Part shown: positions 7,433-17,422 of the stretch, one piece after another
Layout of the letters: each line of letters begins with the position of its first letter
Numbering within the stretch: the first letter of the stretch is position 1
Assembly (NCBI RefSeq): GCF_009729555.1
Contig: NZ_WODC01000001.1
Location: 434,001-498,000, forward strand
DNA length: 64,000 nucleotides
Reading direction: 5' to 3'
Source of the DNA: Pseudodesulfovibrio alkaliphilus
GTDB lineage: Bacteria > Desulfobacterota > Desulfovibrionia > Desulfovibrionales > Desulfovibrionaceae
The notes under the pieces: generated by a model
Told to the model about the DNA's origin: nothing
Seen by the model: only the letters and a program-made list of their open reading frames with translations
The model's database searches: none
Program-made: the position numbers and the translations under genes

Positions 7433-9937
7433 GTGAAACGGCAATTCCTGATACGCGTTCTGATCTACTCTGCCGCCGCAGCCCTGCTCTGCGTCCTGCT
7501 CCACAGCCTGCTGACCCAAGGGCGCAGGAACGACCAGCGGATTGCTCTGTCCCTCCGGCTGGCCACCCTGCGCACCAGTATCGAAAAGGAGGTCATCAGC
7601 AACCTCCTGCGCATACAGGGCGTGGCCACCTTCATCGCCACCACGCCCCGCCTGGACGACGACGCCTTCAGCCGTTTTGCCAGTGAAGCCCTGCGGGATA
7701 CCGTTCTGCTCAAAAACATCTCGGCCGCACCGGATTTCATCATCCGTTTCGTCTACCCCATGGAGGGCAACCGCCAGGCCCTCGGAGCCGACTACAGAAC
7801 CCTGCCCGGTCAATGGGAACAAGCGCTGCGGGCAAAGGAAACAGGCGCTCTGGTGGTGGCCGGACCTGTCGCCCTGATCCAGGGGGGCACCGGGCTGGTG
7901 GGCCGCGCCCCGGTGATCATTCGCAACGGGGACCGGGAGCGCTTCTGGGGGCTTGTCTCGGCCATCATCGACGTTGACCGCCTCTACGATGCCGTCGGAC
8001 TGCGCGGCTACAGCGACCTGAACCTGGCCATCCGGGGCGTGGACGGCAAGGGCGAGGAGGGAGAGGTCTTTTTCGGCGATCCTTCGCTCTTCGCCCCGGC
8101 AAGCGGGGCCGTGTTCATGCCCGTATCCTTTCCCTCGGGCTCATGGCAGTTGGCCGCCCTGCCCGCATCGGGATCGGCGGGCATTGCGCCTTCCCTGCCT
8201 GTGATGTACGGGCTGGTGGTCCTGCTCTATGGGGGCGGGCTGCTTCTCTCCTACCGGAACCTGCGCAAGGATCACGACCTGCAGCGCGTCGGCCAGGGAC
8301 TGGCCGAGGCGCAGACCCTGGCCCACCTGGGCAGTTGGGAGATGGATTTCACCACCAAGGAGGTCCGATGGTCAGACGAGACCTACCGCATCTTCGGACT
8401 GGACAGGAACAGCTATGTCCCGACCATGGACGCCATATGGGATCTGGTCCATCCAGAGGACCGGGAGTCGGCCGAGCGAGCCTTTGGCGCCGCCATGGCC
8501 GAAGGTGCGGGGTACTCCCTGACCCATCGCATCGTCAGACAGGACGGCAGCGTGGGGCATGTTCTGGCCAGGGGCTCCTTCACCATCGGAAAGGACCGCT
8601 CCCCGGCCAGCGCCATGGGCACCCTGCTCGACATCACCCCCCTCAAGGAGACCGAGTCCGCCCTGCGCACCAGGGAGCAAACCCTGCACGCCATGAGCGA
8701 CGCCTCTCACGATGCCATCATCATGGTGGATGGCGAGGACACCATTCTCTTCTGGAACCGGGCCGCAACAAAGCTTTTCGGTCATACCGAGCAGGAGGCC
8801 ATCGGCCGCAAGCTGCACCCCATGGTCTCTCTCGAAGCAGACGCGGCGGCGGCCAGGCACTCGTTTCAGCGATTCGCCCGCACCGGCTCCGGCCAGGCGG
8901 TAGGCACGGTCAGGGAGTTCACCGCCGTGCGCAAGGACGGCACCACCTTCCCGGTGGAACGGTCGGTCTCCGCCTTTGAGCTGGACGGCCAATGGCACGC
9001 TGTGGGCATCCTGCGCGACATCACGCGGCGTATCGAGGCTCGCGAAAAACTCGAATCCTACGCCCGGCGCATCGCCCTGGCCTCCGAGGCCGGAGGCGTG
9101 GGCGTGTGGGAGTGGAACCCCCTGACCGACGAGCTGATCTGGGACGCCCGCATGCGACAGATTTACGCCATCAAGCCCGGCGAGTTCAGCGGACTCTACC
9201 GCGCCTGGGCCAGCCGGGTGCATCCGGAGGACCTGCCCGGCGCCGAGGACGCCCTGACGACGCTGCGCAGCCAGGGCGGCGACTGGAGACACGAGTTCCG
9301 CATCCTGCTGCCCGACGGCGGCCTGCGCCACATCCGGGTCGCGGCCAGAGCCCGCAAGGACAAAAACGGCCAAGTGACGAGCATCATCGGCATCAACAGG
9401 GACATCACCGAACAGCGGCTGGCCGAGCAGGAACTGACGCGGCTGGCCACTCGCGACAGCCTCACCGGCCTTTTCAGCCGGGGGCACTTCATGGAACTGG
9501 GCACCAGGGCCGTGGAACACGCCAGGCGCTACGGCGAGCCGGTCTCGGTGCTCATGTTCGACGCCGACCGATTCAAGGCGGTCAACGACACTTACGGCCA
9601 CGACGCGGGCGACGCGGTGTTGCGGGCCTTGGCAGCCACAGCCGCCGACACCCTGCGTCAGGTGGACATACTGGGCCGTATCGGGGGCGAGGAGTTTGCG
9701 GCAGTGCTGCCCCAGGCAGACACCAAGCAGGCCATGCTCGTGGCGGAACGGCTGCGCTCGGCCATCGCGGCCCACGAGATGGACATCGGCACCGGCAAGC
9801 CGCTCTCGGTGACAGTGAGCATCGGCGTAAGCGTGTTCGATGAGCCCTCGGCCAGCCTCGAGACCATGCTCAAGGACGCGGATGCCGCCCTGTATGCTGC
9901 CAAGCAGAACGGACGCAACCGCGTCGAACGCGGCTGA
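7433..9937 (+). CDS. Membrane diguanylate cyclase with CHASE-like sensor, three PAS domains and GGDEF
   Basis: An 834-residue inner-membrane signalling enzyme. Order: transmembrane helix (about 5-25), a periplasmic CHASE-like domain (about 60-235), second helix (about 262-285), three PAS domains with PAC-like ends (about 305-675), and a C-terminal GGDEF domain. The active-site motif is GGEEF at residues 751-755, so cyclic-di-GMP synthesis is expected. RQVD precedes it at the position of the product-inhibition site. The GTG at 7433 is preferred because it has AGGA nine bases upstream; a TTG at 7385 gives a longer frame. It ends just before the convergent response-regulator operon. Confidence 0.88.
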   Translation: MKRQFLIRVLIYSAAAALLCVLLHSLLTQGRRNDQRIALSLRLATLRTSIEKEVISNLLRIQGVATFIATTPRLDDDAFSRFASEALRDTVLLKNISAAPDFIIRFVYPMEGNRQALGADYRTLPGQWEQALRAKETGALVVAGPVALIQGGTGLVGRAPVIIRNGDRERFWGLVSAIIDVDRLYDAVGLRGYSDLNLAIRGVDGKGEEGEVFFGDPSLFAPASGAVFMPVSFPSGSWQLAALPASGSAGIAPSLPVMYGLVVLLYGGGLLLSYRNLRKDHDLQRVGQGLAEAQTLAHLGSWEMDFTTKEVRWSDETYRIFGLDRNSYVPTMDAIWDLVHPEDRESAERAFGAAMAEGAGYSLTHRIVRQDGSVGHVLARGSFTIGKDRSPASAMGTLLDITPLKETESALRTREQTLHAMSDASHDAIIMVDGEDTILFWNRAATKLFGHTEQEAIGRKLHPMVSLEADAAAARHSFQRFARTGSGQAVGTVREFTAVRKDGTTFPVERSVSAFELDGQWHAVGILRDITRRIEAREKLESYARRIALASEAGGVGVWEWNPLTDELIWDARMRQIYAIKPGEFSGLYRAWASRVHPEDLPGAEDALTTLRSQGGDWRHEFRILLPDGGLRHIRVAARARKDKNGQVTSIIGINRDITEQRLAEQELTRLATRDSLTGLFSRGHFMELGTRAVEHARRYGEPVSVLMFDADRFKAVNDTYGHDAGDAVLRALAATAADTLRQVDILGRIGGEEFAAVLPQADTKQAMLVAERLRSAIAAHEMDIGTGKPLSVTVSIGVSVFDEPSASLETMLKDADAALYAAKQNGRNRVERG

Positions 9938-9952
9938 TCTAAAGACGCACCC

Positions 9953-11077
9953 TCACCCGTCCACAGGCACCAGAACCCGCAGCCGCTCGGGCAGACGCTG
10001 GGCCTTGGCGAAATTTTGCAGGCGCATCAATGCCGTCTCGGTTATCTCCGTTCCTTCGGCCATGATGTGGACCTCGTCCAGGCTCCACAGGGGTTCGTCG
10101 AGAATCATTCCCTGCCGCATGTCCCCAACGGGAATCTCCCGCCGGATGTAGCCGTCGCCCCCGGCCGTGCCCAGCTCCAGCACGCCGAGGACACGGGAAT
10201 CGTAAACCCCGGACCGGGCTCTCAAGGCATCAATGGCGTCCCGTTTGTCCATGCCCTGCTCCACCAGGGCGTCATAGTCGAGACACGCCTTGAGGATACG
10301 CGCCTCAACGGGCAGCGCGGGCGTGTCGGACAGGGAGTCGTTCTGATGCAGGATGATCTCCGAAACACGCTCCATCCTGGGGATATGGGCCAGCATCCTG
10401 GCCGTGACGGCCGGATGGGCCTCAAAGGCCGTACGCTCGTCATCGGTCAGGGGCTCCCCGCGGAAGACCTTGCCCAGCACCGCATCGGTCAGGGTGACGC
10501 TCCCGAGCTGGCAGAGCATGGCCGCCAGATCAAGGCTCAGGGTCTGATTGAGGCCCAGACGCTGGGCCACGAAGGCTGCCAGTCGGCGGACCCTCTCGCT
10601 GCGGCCAAAGGCCGCCGGATTGACCAGCCCGAGAATGTCGGTGAGGACCTTGATGCTGCCGCGCAGGGTGCCGCGCAGCAGCTCGCGCTCGGCGATGACC
10701 AGGGAATACTGGCGTATGGCCGCCTCCAGGGTACGGATCATTTCGTCCATGGAGCAGGGTTTGGTCAGAAAACGGAAGACAGCACCGTCGTTGACCGCCG
10801 CGATGGCCGCCTGGAGGTCGGCATGGCCGGTGAGCATCACGCGCACGGTGTCTGGCGACACCGCCTGGACCTTGCGCAGGAAGCGGATGCCGTCCATGCC
10901 CGGCATCTTGAGGTCTGAAACCACCACCGCGTATGGCCCGAAGAGGCGGAAGCGTTCCAATCCCTCATCAGGGCCAAGGGCCGTGTCCACCTTGAACCGG
11001 CGACGCAGGGAGGCCCGGTAGGTGTCGAGAATGTTCTGCTCGTCATCGACGAAAAGCACCTTGGGTTCGCCGCTCAT
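9953..11077 (-). CDS. Response regulator with degenerate HD-GYP-like output domain
   Basis: A 374-residue protein. Residues 1-120 are a normal receiver with the acidic pair in FVDDE, the phospho-acceptor Asp in VVSDLKMPG and the lysine in LTKPC. The rest resembles HD-GYP, but the catalytic pair is missing: where active enzymes have HDIGK this one reads CQLGS, and the first histidine is replaced in GRSERV. Phosphodiesterase activity is therefore unlikely; a binding or interaction role is more probable. It is the last gene of a four-gene operon and overlaps the preceding gene by four bases. A paralogue lies at the operon start. Confidence 0.82.
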   Translation of the reverse strand: MSGEPKVLFVDDEQNILDTYRASLRRRFKVDTALGPDEGLERFRLFGPYAVVVSDLKMPGMDGIRFLRKVQAVSPDTVRVMLTGHADLQAAIAAVNDGAVFRFLTKPCSMDEMIRTLEAAIRQYSLVIAERELLRGTLRGSIKVLTDILGLVNPAAFGRSERVRRLAAFVAQRLGLNQTLSLDLAAMLCQLGSVTLTDAVLGKVFRGEPLTDDERTAFEAHPAVTARMLAHIPRMERVSEIILHQNDSLSDTPALPVEARILKACLDYDALVEQGMDKRDAIDALRARSGVYDSRVLGVLELGTAGGDGYIRREIPVGDMRQGMILDEPLWSLDEVHIMAEGTEITETALMRLQNFAKAQRLPERLRVLVPVDG

Positions 11078-12276
11078 TTTCCCTCCATGTGGCGGCGACA
11101 GGCATCGCGCCAGACCGGATAGCGGTCAGTCTTTCCCACTCCCTCCAGCCAGTCGAGATCAATGGTGGGGAAGACGTAAGCGCCACCGCCCTGGTCCAGC
11201 TCATGCTGCAGGGAGTCGGCGGCGTGGACCACGAACCCCACGCAGAACTCATGACCCGCCACTTCCGGCGAATGGTGCTCGTTGATGGCCTCCACCACCT
11301 CCTTCCTGAATCCCCACAAACCGGCGAGGTAGGCCCCCACCTCGGCGTGGCTCACCCCCAGCTCGCGCCGCTCGATGGACAAGACCGGGCCCTTGCCCAG
11401 GCGGGCCTGCTCGATCACGGGCAGATACGTCTCGGACATCTGGGTGACAAAGACGAACTTGCCGATGTCGTGCAGGATACCGGCGATGAAGCACGCCTCG
11501 ACAAAATCGTCGTCACCTCCTTCGAGCCGGGCCACCTCCTTGGCGCAGTAGGCGGCCTGAAGGCTATGGATCCACAGTCTGCCGATGGAGTAGCCGGGCA
11601 CGCCCGAGGCGTCCGCCTCGGTGAGCAGATTTGCGCCCAGCACCAAGCCCTTGAGGGCCTCCACGCCAAGCAGGGCCACGGCGTGGGCCGGGGAGGTGAT
11701 CTTTTCATAGAAGCCGAAAAACGAGGAGTTGACCACCCGCATCAGGGTGGCGGAAATGCCCACGTCCTTTTCCACCAGCTTGGCGATGCGCCGCAGATCC
11801 GGCTCGCCTTCCTTCAGCTCCCGCTCGATCTGGATGTAAAGGTCGGGCATGGCAGGCAGGGATTGCAGCCCGGTGACAACGGCGCGGACCGCCTCGTTGT
11901 CGAGGATGTGCCGCAAGTCCGTGACCCGGCGGATGGTGGCCACCACGGTCTCGGAGCTGCATGGCTTGCTTAGGAACTGGTGGGCGTGCTTGACCGACTT
12001 GAGCACCGCCTGCATCTCGGAATATCCCGAGAGGATCATGCGCACGGCTCCCGGCTGTCTGCGCTCCACCTCCTTGAGAAAATCCGCGCCGTCCATGCCC
12101 GGCATGCGCATGTCCGCAATGACCACGTCGAAGCGCTCACGGTCGATGTGTTCAAGGCCCTCCCTGGCGTTGAGGGCGAAGCGGCATGTCCACTCCTTGC
12201 GTCTGCCGTAGAGCAGTGTCCTGAAACCGTCCAGAATATTCTGGTCGTCGTCCACAAAGAGAATGTTTCGTTTCAT
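11074..12276 (-). CDS. Response regulator with HDOD domain
   Basis: A 400-residue protein. The N-terminal receiver is complete (FVDDD, VIADMRMPG, LSKPC). An HDOD domain follows from about residue 135 (LQSLPAMPDLY, then VNSSFFGF), and unlike the neighbouring HD-GYP-like proteins it keeps an intact HDIGK at the centre. HDOD proteins are regulatory partners in signalling, without a common enzymatic activity. The start is the ATG at 12276; the frame further upstream runs through the kinase gene in another phase. The stop overlaps the next gene (ATGA). It probably receives phosphate from the kinase encoded at 12306. Confidence 0.85.
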   Translation of the reverse strand: MKRNILFVDDDQNILDGFRTLLYGRRKEWTCRFALNAREGLEHIDRERFDVVIADMRMPGMDGADFLKEVERRQPGAVRMILSGYSEMQAVLKSVKHAHQFLSKPCSSETVVATIRRVTDLRHILDNEAVRAVVTGLQSLPAMPDLYIQIERELKEGEPDLRRIAKLVEKDVGISATLMRVVNSSFFGFYEKITSPAHAVALLGVEALKGLVLGANLLTEADASGVPGYSIGRLWIHSLQAAYCAKEVARLEGGDDDFVEACFIAGILHDIGKFVFVTQMSETYLPVIEQARLGKGPVLSIERRELGVSHAEVGAYLAGLWGFRKEVVEAINEHHSPEVAGHEFCVGFVVHAADSLQHELDQGGGAYVFPTIDLDWLEGVGKTDRYPVWRDACRRHMEGK

Positions 12277-12305
12277 TGCTCGATTCCTTGCCTGTTGCAC
12301 CGGGC

Positions 12306-14483
12306 TCAATCCGTTGCGGGCAAACGGATGATAAAGGTCGAGCCCCTGCCCGGCTCGGATTCCACGTCGATGACCCCGCCGTGCCGTTCGACAATGATGT
12401 CGTGCACGATGGCAAGTCCCTGCCCGGTCCCCTTGCCCACCTCCTTGGTGGTGAAGAAGGGGTTGAATATCTTGTTTCGGATCTCGGGGCTGATGCCCGT
12501 GCCGGTGTCGGAGATGGAGATGATCACCTCGCCCTCGCCCCGGCGGGTGGCGATGGTGATGGTCCCCTTGTCGCCCGAATTGCCCACCACATCGCCGATG
12601 GCCTGGGCCGCGTTGACCAGGATGTTGAGAAACACCTGATTGATATCGCCGGGCAGGCATTGGACCATGGGCAGGGCATCGAAGTCCGTGACCACCTCGG
12701 CCACGTATTTCCACTCGTTCTTGGCCACGATGATGGTGTTTTCCAGGGCGGCGTTGATGTCCACGGCCTTTTTCTCGCCGTCGCCGGGGTGGGCGAAATT
12801 CTTCATGGCCCGGACAATGGTGGCCACGCGCCCGGTGCCTCCCAAGGCCCGCTCGCACGCCTTGGGTACCTCGTCGAGAACGAATTCGAGATCCGCCTCC
12901 TGGCCAAGGGCGTCGATCCGCTGGACCAGATCGGCCCGGAATCCGGCCTCGCGGCATGCCTCGGCCAGTTCGGCCTGGGCTGCCAGCACCTTGGTCACTT
13001 CGGCAAAGGCGTCCTGAACGAAGAGGACGCTGTCGCCCACGTACTGGATGGGGGTGTTGATCTCATGGGCCACCCCGGAGGCCAGCTCGCCCACGGATTC
13101 GAGCTTCTGGGCGATATGCAGCCGCCGCTCCAGATTCTTGCGCTCGGTGATGTCAAGAACGATGACCCCGATATGGTCCTCGCCCCGCAACTCCATGGGC
13201 ACCAGATACCGGGCCACCGGAAAGGACTGACCATTGGTGTGCCGGGCGACACCCTCCACATAGGTGTTGTTTCTGATGACCCGGGGGCAGAGCAGATCCT
13301 CGAGCAGAGCCGCCGAGTTGGCAAACGCCTCGGCGCACGGCCTGTCCGCCAGTTGCCAGGGCGAAAGGCCGAACATGGCGTGGACCACGCTGTTGGACTT
13401 GACCACATGCCCGGTACGCGGATTGAGAATGAAGAAGGCCGCGCCGATGCCTTCCAGCAGGGCCGAAACCAGCTGGCCTGACTCCCGCGCCTCGATCTCG
13501 GACTCGCGCCGTTCGCGGATTTCGATGGAGAGTTGCACGGTACGCATCTTGAGATCGGCCGTGCGTTTCTCCACTTCCCTCTCCAACTCGTCGTGCATGG
13601 ACCGAAGCTTGGCTGTGGGCACTATATAGAGCTTGTTGCCGACCACATGGATAATGAGCATGAGCAGGAGCGCCCCCACCCCCAGGGTGGCGACCATGCC
13701 TGCGGCCAGCGCCCGCGTCTGCCTGTCCACCTCGCCGCCGTGCAGCGCGATCTCCAGGGAAACTCCCCGGTAAGCCGTATCCAGCCGATAGGTGCTGACC
13801 GGCTCGGGAACCGAAGCCGAAACGATGACGGGCACGCCGTCAAGCAAAAGGGCCACGCCAACGGCACCGTCACTCGACAGCCACGCCTGGGCGGGATCGA
13901 CGGGCACGAAGGCGCACAGCAGGCCAACCGGCTCCCCCCCGCGCAGCACGGGCATGGCAAGACGCCACAGGCTCCCTCCGTCTCGGTCCATCACCAGGGA
14001 GACCTCGCCGGAAGCGGCGGCCGACAGGGCATCAAAGGTCCGCCCTCGGGGCACCAGTTGCTCCGCCCGGCGGTCTGTGACGTAGACCGCATCGCCCCCG
14101 GCGTCCTGAAGGGTGAAGACCGCGCCGCGGTCCAGCAGGAACAGGGAGTGCATGACCCCCCTGACCCTGTCCTGCCCGATTTGACGGTCCAGCCTTTCGA
14201 TCAGGACAGGCAACCGGGAGAACTCGCCCAGCAGGATCAGTCCGGCCGAATGGTGCGCCTCAAGGGCCTGACTGCGGAAATGAAGCTCGCACTGGGCGCG
14301 CTCGGTCTGCAGCCTTTGCGCCTCGCCGCCGATGAAGTGAAAAATGACATACAGCCCGACCGCGAGCTGGAACAGGAAAAAACCCACCACACCCCAGTTG
14401 AACAGCCTGGGCAGGGATATCCGTCCGCCCTGGCTCCCGCAGGCAGCTGCTCCGGTCTTGTCACGGTTGTCGAGATTGGTCAT
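12306..14483 (-). CDS. Membrane sensor histidine kinase with PAS domain
   Basis: A 725-residue inner-membrane kinase. There is a transmembrane helix at about 30-50, a periplasmic sensor, a second helix at about 258-282, a coiled coil, a PAS domain (about 325-445) and a C-terminal kinase core. The phospho-accepting His lies in GVAHEINTPIQ, and the ATPase domain shows DTGTGISPE and GTGQGLAIVHD. The long insert between H-box and N-box is typical of the HAMP-less, repair-type kinases common in deltaproteobacteria. It is co-transcribed with three response regulators and is their likely phosphate donor. The start overlaps the upstream gene by four bases. Confidence 0.87.
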   Translation of the reverse strand: MTNLDNRDKTGAAACGSQGGRISLPRLFNWGVVGFFLFQLAVGLYVIFHFIGGEAQRLQTERAQCELHFRSQALEAHHSAGLILLGEFSRLPVLIERLDRQIGQDRVRGVMHSLFLLDRGAVFTLQDAGGDAVYVTDRRAEQLVPRGRTFDALSAAASGEVSLVMDRDGGSLWRLAMPVLRGGEPVGLLCAFVPVDPAQAWLSSDGAVGVALLLDGVPVIVSASVPEPVSTYRLDTAYRGVSLEIALHGGEVDRQTRALAAGMVATLGVGALLLMLIIHVVGNKLYIVPTAKLRSMHDELEREVEKRTADLKMRTVQLSIEIRERRESEIEARESGQLVSALLEGIGAAFFILNPRTGHVVKSNSVVHAMFGLSPWQLADRPCAEAFANSAALLEDLLCPRVIRNNTYVEGVARHTNGQSFPVARYLVPMELRGEDHIGVIVLDITERKNLERRLHIAQKLESVGELASGVAHEINTPIQYVGDSVLFVQDAFAEVTKVLAAQAELAEACREAGFRADLVQRIDALGQEADLEFVLDEVPKACERALGGTGRVATIVRAMKNFAHPGDGEKKAVDINAALENTIIVAKNEWKYVAEVVTDFDALPMVQCLPGDINQVFLNILVNAAQAIGDVVGNSGDKGTITIATRRGEGEVIISISDTGTGISPEIRNKIFNPFFTTKEVGKGTGQGLAIVHDIIVERHGGVIDVESEPGRGSTFIIRLPATD

Positions 14484-15634
14484 TGCCCACCCCGCCTCTC
14501 AGGCACCAGCACCTTGAAGGGCTGGCGAACGGACCCGCGCAGTTGAAACGCCTTGAGCTTGGCGATGATGCTGCGGGTCACCTCCATACTTTTGCGGCAA
14601 AGCACCAGCCCGGTCGCGTCCACCACCGGCTCGTCCAGAATGATGCCCGGCCATAGTTCATCGATGGTCATTTCCGCCAGGGAATAGCGGGCCTCCTTGC
14701 CCAGGCTCCCTTCCAGATAGTAGAGCAGTTCGGGATCGTAGCGGTCAATGTGCTCCTCCAGGGCGGCAAAGGCCGCGCTGGGCTTGCCCGTGTGCATCAT
14801 GGCCGTGTCGTAGTCAAGGACCAGCTTGAGCATCCTGGAGCCGAGGGGGATGTCTTCCCCCTTGACGGAATCAAGGGGGACGCCCGTGCCGTCGTAGTTC
14901 TTTTCCTGATAGGCGATGATCTCGGCGACCTTTTCCATGCGCGGGATCTTCTTGAGCATCTCGGCCCCGAGGGTGGGGTGCATGGCGAAAAGCTGCAGCT
15001 CCTCGCCCTCCAGAGGCCGTCCCGCCTGGAGCTTGGCCAGGGTTCTGTCCGGCAGCAGAATGCAGCCGAGCTGGGAGAGCATCCCGGCCATCTCGAAGAG
15101 CCAGCCGTTTTTCAGGTTCATCCGCTCCACCAGATAGCCCATGTGGCGCTTGATGCGCTGGGAGCGGCCAAAGGCCTCGGGATTGACCAGGGAGACGATT
15201 TCGGTAAGCAGCTCCACGGTTCCCTTGAGAGTTTGCCGGAGCAGCACTTTTTCGGCCATCACGAGCCGGTGCTGGCGCAACGCCGCCTTGATGGCGCGCT
15301 CCAGATCATCCAGGGGACAGGGCTTGAGCAGGAAGCGGTAGAGCTGACCACGGTTGACCGCGTCCATGGCCAGGGTGAAGTCGCCATGCCCGGTGAGCAT
15401 GATCCGCACCGTGGCAGGGGAAAGGGTCTGGACCTCGGCGAGCAGATCCATGCCCGACATGCCGGGCATTTTCTGGTCCGAAACCACCACGGCGTATTTC
15501 TCGCCGGACTTGATCTTGTCCAGGGCCTCTGCCGCGCCCTCGGCCAGGTCAAGGTCGAATTTCTTCCTGTAGCCGGCCCGGAAAGTCTTGAGGATGTTCG
15601 GATCATCGTCAACAAACAGCACCCGTTCAGGCAT
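14480..15634 (-). CDS. Response regulator with degenerate HD-GYP-like output domain (operon leader)
   Basis: A 384-residue paralogue of the protein at 9953, with a complete receiver (FVDDD, VVSDQKMPG, LLKPC). In the output domain, HD of HDIGK is replaced by SQ (SQLGC) and the first histidine position by Arg/Ser (GRSQRI). A GxGxP remnant, DGTGVP, is kept. Catalysis is doubtful. The start at 15634 is chosen for the GAGGT ribosome site six bases upstream; the frame extends to 15670. It is the first gene of the operon, read away from the sigma-54 activator gene. Confidence 0.82.
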   Translation of the reverse strand: MPERVLFVDDDPNILKTFRAGYRKKFDLDLAEGAAEALDKIKSGEKYAVVVSDQKMPGMSGMDLLAEVQTLSPATVRIMLTGHGDFTLAMDAVNRGQLYRFLLKPCPLDDLERAIKAALRQHRLVMAEKVLLRQTLKGTVELLTEIVSLVNPEAFGRSQRIKRHMGYLVERMNLKNGWLFEMAGMLSQLGCILLPDRTLAKLQAGRPLEGEELQLFAMHPTLGAEMLKKIPRMEKVAEIIAYQEKNYDGTGVPLDSVKGEDIPLGSRMLKLVLDYDTAMMHTGKPSAAFAALEEHIDRYDPELLYYLEGSLGKEARYSLAEMTIDELWPGIILDEPVVDATGLVLCRKSMEVTRSIIAKLKAFQLRGSVRQPFKVLVPERRGGQ

Positions 15635-15721
15635 GCGGACCTCGCTCGCGACGCACCCGCCACAGGGCACGGTAAGTTATCCCACAGGGGGCGACCATAG
15701 AACAATCTGTGTCATTTTGGA

Positions 15722-15727
15722 ATTATA
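15722..15727 (-). promoter_or_regulatory. Candidate -10 element for the response-regulator operon
   Basis: On the minus strand this reads TATAAT, about 90 bases before the operon start codon in an otherwise GC-rich region. No convincing -35 was found at the right distance, so this is only a weak promoter candidate. Confidence 0.3.
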
Positions 15728-15870
15728 AGTAACCCCTGACCATACGATTTTCGGCTATCGCCGCCAGTCCAGAGTTTGGCGTTGTCCCCGGTCGGGTTTG
15801 CCGCTATGGCTTGTCAGACCGGCGGCCATTGGCAGATAAGGCCGTGTGGGGACGCGAGGTGCAACGAGTC

Positions 15871-17268
15871 GTGCGAAAAATGCTTGTCATAACCCGTGAC
15901 GGTGGCCAAACGGAACAGCTCGGGCTGGCGCGTTGCCAGGACCACGGGATGGCGTCGGCCCGGGAGGGGGCGCTTCCGGGCCGCAACCACGCCGGAGATA
16001 TCGACACCCTGCTGGTGGACGCCGAGTCCCTGCTCCGGGGCAACGACTCGGTGGCCGACGCCCTCAAGGCGCTGTGGGAGCACTATCCGGCGGCGGCCAT
16101 CGTGGTCATGACCGACGAGGCGCACACCCAGGTGGCCATCGACGCGGTCAGGGCCGGGGCCTTCGACTACCTGACCCACCCTGTGGGCTGCGAGGAGCTT
16201 GGGCTGGTCATGGACAGAGTCCATCAGTCCGATGTCATGCAGTCGGAGCTGGACTACCTGCGCGGCCAGTTCTGGAACGAGGAGGCGCTGGAATTCGTGG
16301 ACACCCGCAGCCGGACCATGCGCGAGGTGTTCGCCAAGATCAGACAGGTGGCGGCCACACGGACCACCGTGCTCCTCACTGGCGAAACAGGCACCGGCAA
16401 AAGCCTGATGGCCAAGCTCATCCACGCCCACAGCAACCGCAACGACAAGCCCTTCATCAGCGTCCACTGCGGGGCCATCCCGGACACCCTGGTGGAGAGC
16501 GAGCTCTTCGGCCACGAAAAGGGCGCCTTCACCGGAGCGGTGCGCCGCAAGCTGGGCAAGTTCGAACTGGCGGGCGGCGGCACTCTCTTTCTGGACGAGA
16601 TCGGCACCATCAGCCAATCCGCCCAGGTCAAGCTGCTCAATGCCATCCAGGAGCGGGTCATCCAGCGCGTGGGCGGCGAGGCAGACATCCCTGTGGATGT
16701 ACGCATCATCGCCGCCACCAACGACGACATAAGTACGCTCTGCGACAACGGGCTGTTCCGGCGCGACCTCTTCTACCGGCTCAATGTTTTCCCGGTCTGT
16801 CTGCCGCCCCTGCGCGAACGCAGCGAAGACATCCTCAAGCTTTCAGAATCGTTCATCAAGCAGCTCAACAATCTGCTTAACAAGGAAATCCGGGGCATCC
16901 ATCCCGACGTGCTCGACGCCTTCAGGGACTACCCCTGGCCCGGCAACGTCCGCGAGCTGGAAAACATCATCGAACGCGCCTGCATCCTCGAAACAGGGCC
17001 CATCCTGCTTCCGTCGAGCTTTCCGCCCGATTTCTTCTCCCCCCCCGGCACGGTCGTCACGGCGCCGGTCAGAACCGGCCTGCCCCTGCGCGAGGCGAGG
17101 CGGATCACGGTGGAGCGGTTCGAAAAGCAATACCTGACCGCCGTGCTTGCGGAATGCGCAGGAAGAATCACTGAAGCAGCCAGGCGCACGGGCGTCACCA
17201 CCCGGCAGCTCAACAAGCTCATGAACCGCCACGGCCTGACCAGACGGCAGTTCCGCCCCCCTCGATAA
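15871..17268 (+). CDS. Sigma-54-dependent activator 1 with atypical receiver
   Basis: A 465-residue NtrC-type activator. Residues 1-120 have a receiver-like fold but an unusual active site: the acidic pair of strand 1 is absent (LVITRDGG), and the conserved Lys before Pro is His103 (LTHPV). Asp50 may occupy the acceptor position. The AAA+ domain is complete, with Walker A GETGTGKS at 171-178 and the sigma-54 contact loop GAFTGA at 218-223. A Fis-type helix-turn-helix ends the protein (TTRQLNKLMNRHGL). The GTG at 15871 matches the MRK start of the paralogue at 30892. It probably activates the sigma-54 promoter at 17494. Confidence 0.88.
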   Translation: MRKMLVITRDGGQTEQLGLARCQDHGMASAREGALPGRNHAGDIDTLLVDAESLLRGNDSVADALKALWEHYPAAAIVVMTDEAHTQVAIDAVRAGAFDYLTHPVGCEELGLVMDRVHQSDVMQSELDYLRGQFWNEEALEFVDTRSRTMREVFAKIRQVAATRTTVLLTGETGTGKSLMAKLIHAHSNRNDKPFISVHCGAIPDTLVESELFGHEKGAFTGAVRRKLGKFELAGGGTLFLDEIGTISQSAQVKLLNAIQERVIQRVGGEADIPVDVRIIAATNDDISTLCDNGLFRRDLFYRLNVFPVCLPPLRERSEDILKLSESFIKQLNNLLNKEIRGIHPDVLDAFRDYPWPGNVRELENIIERACILETGPILLPSSFPPDFFSPPGTVVTAPVRTGLPLREARRITVERFEKQYLTAVLAECAGRITEAARRTGVTTRQLNKLMNRHGLTRRQFRPPR

Positions 17269-17422
17269 GTCCCGAAAGTTCCCTTTTTGCCCAAACAAGA
17301 ACAAATACTTCCTGAACAAATGTAACGCGCAGGAATAGATAACTTTTCCAGCCAGCCTTCCCACGCTTGCCCCCTGCTCGACCTCCACGATGCCGTGACA
17401 GCGGCCATCGCCAGAGCAAACA

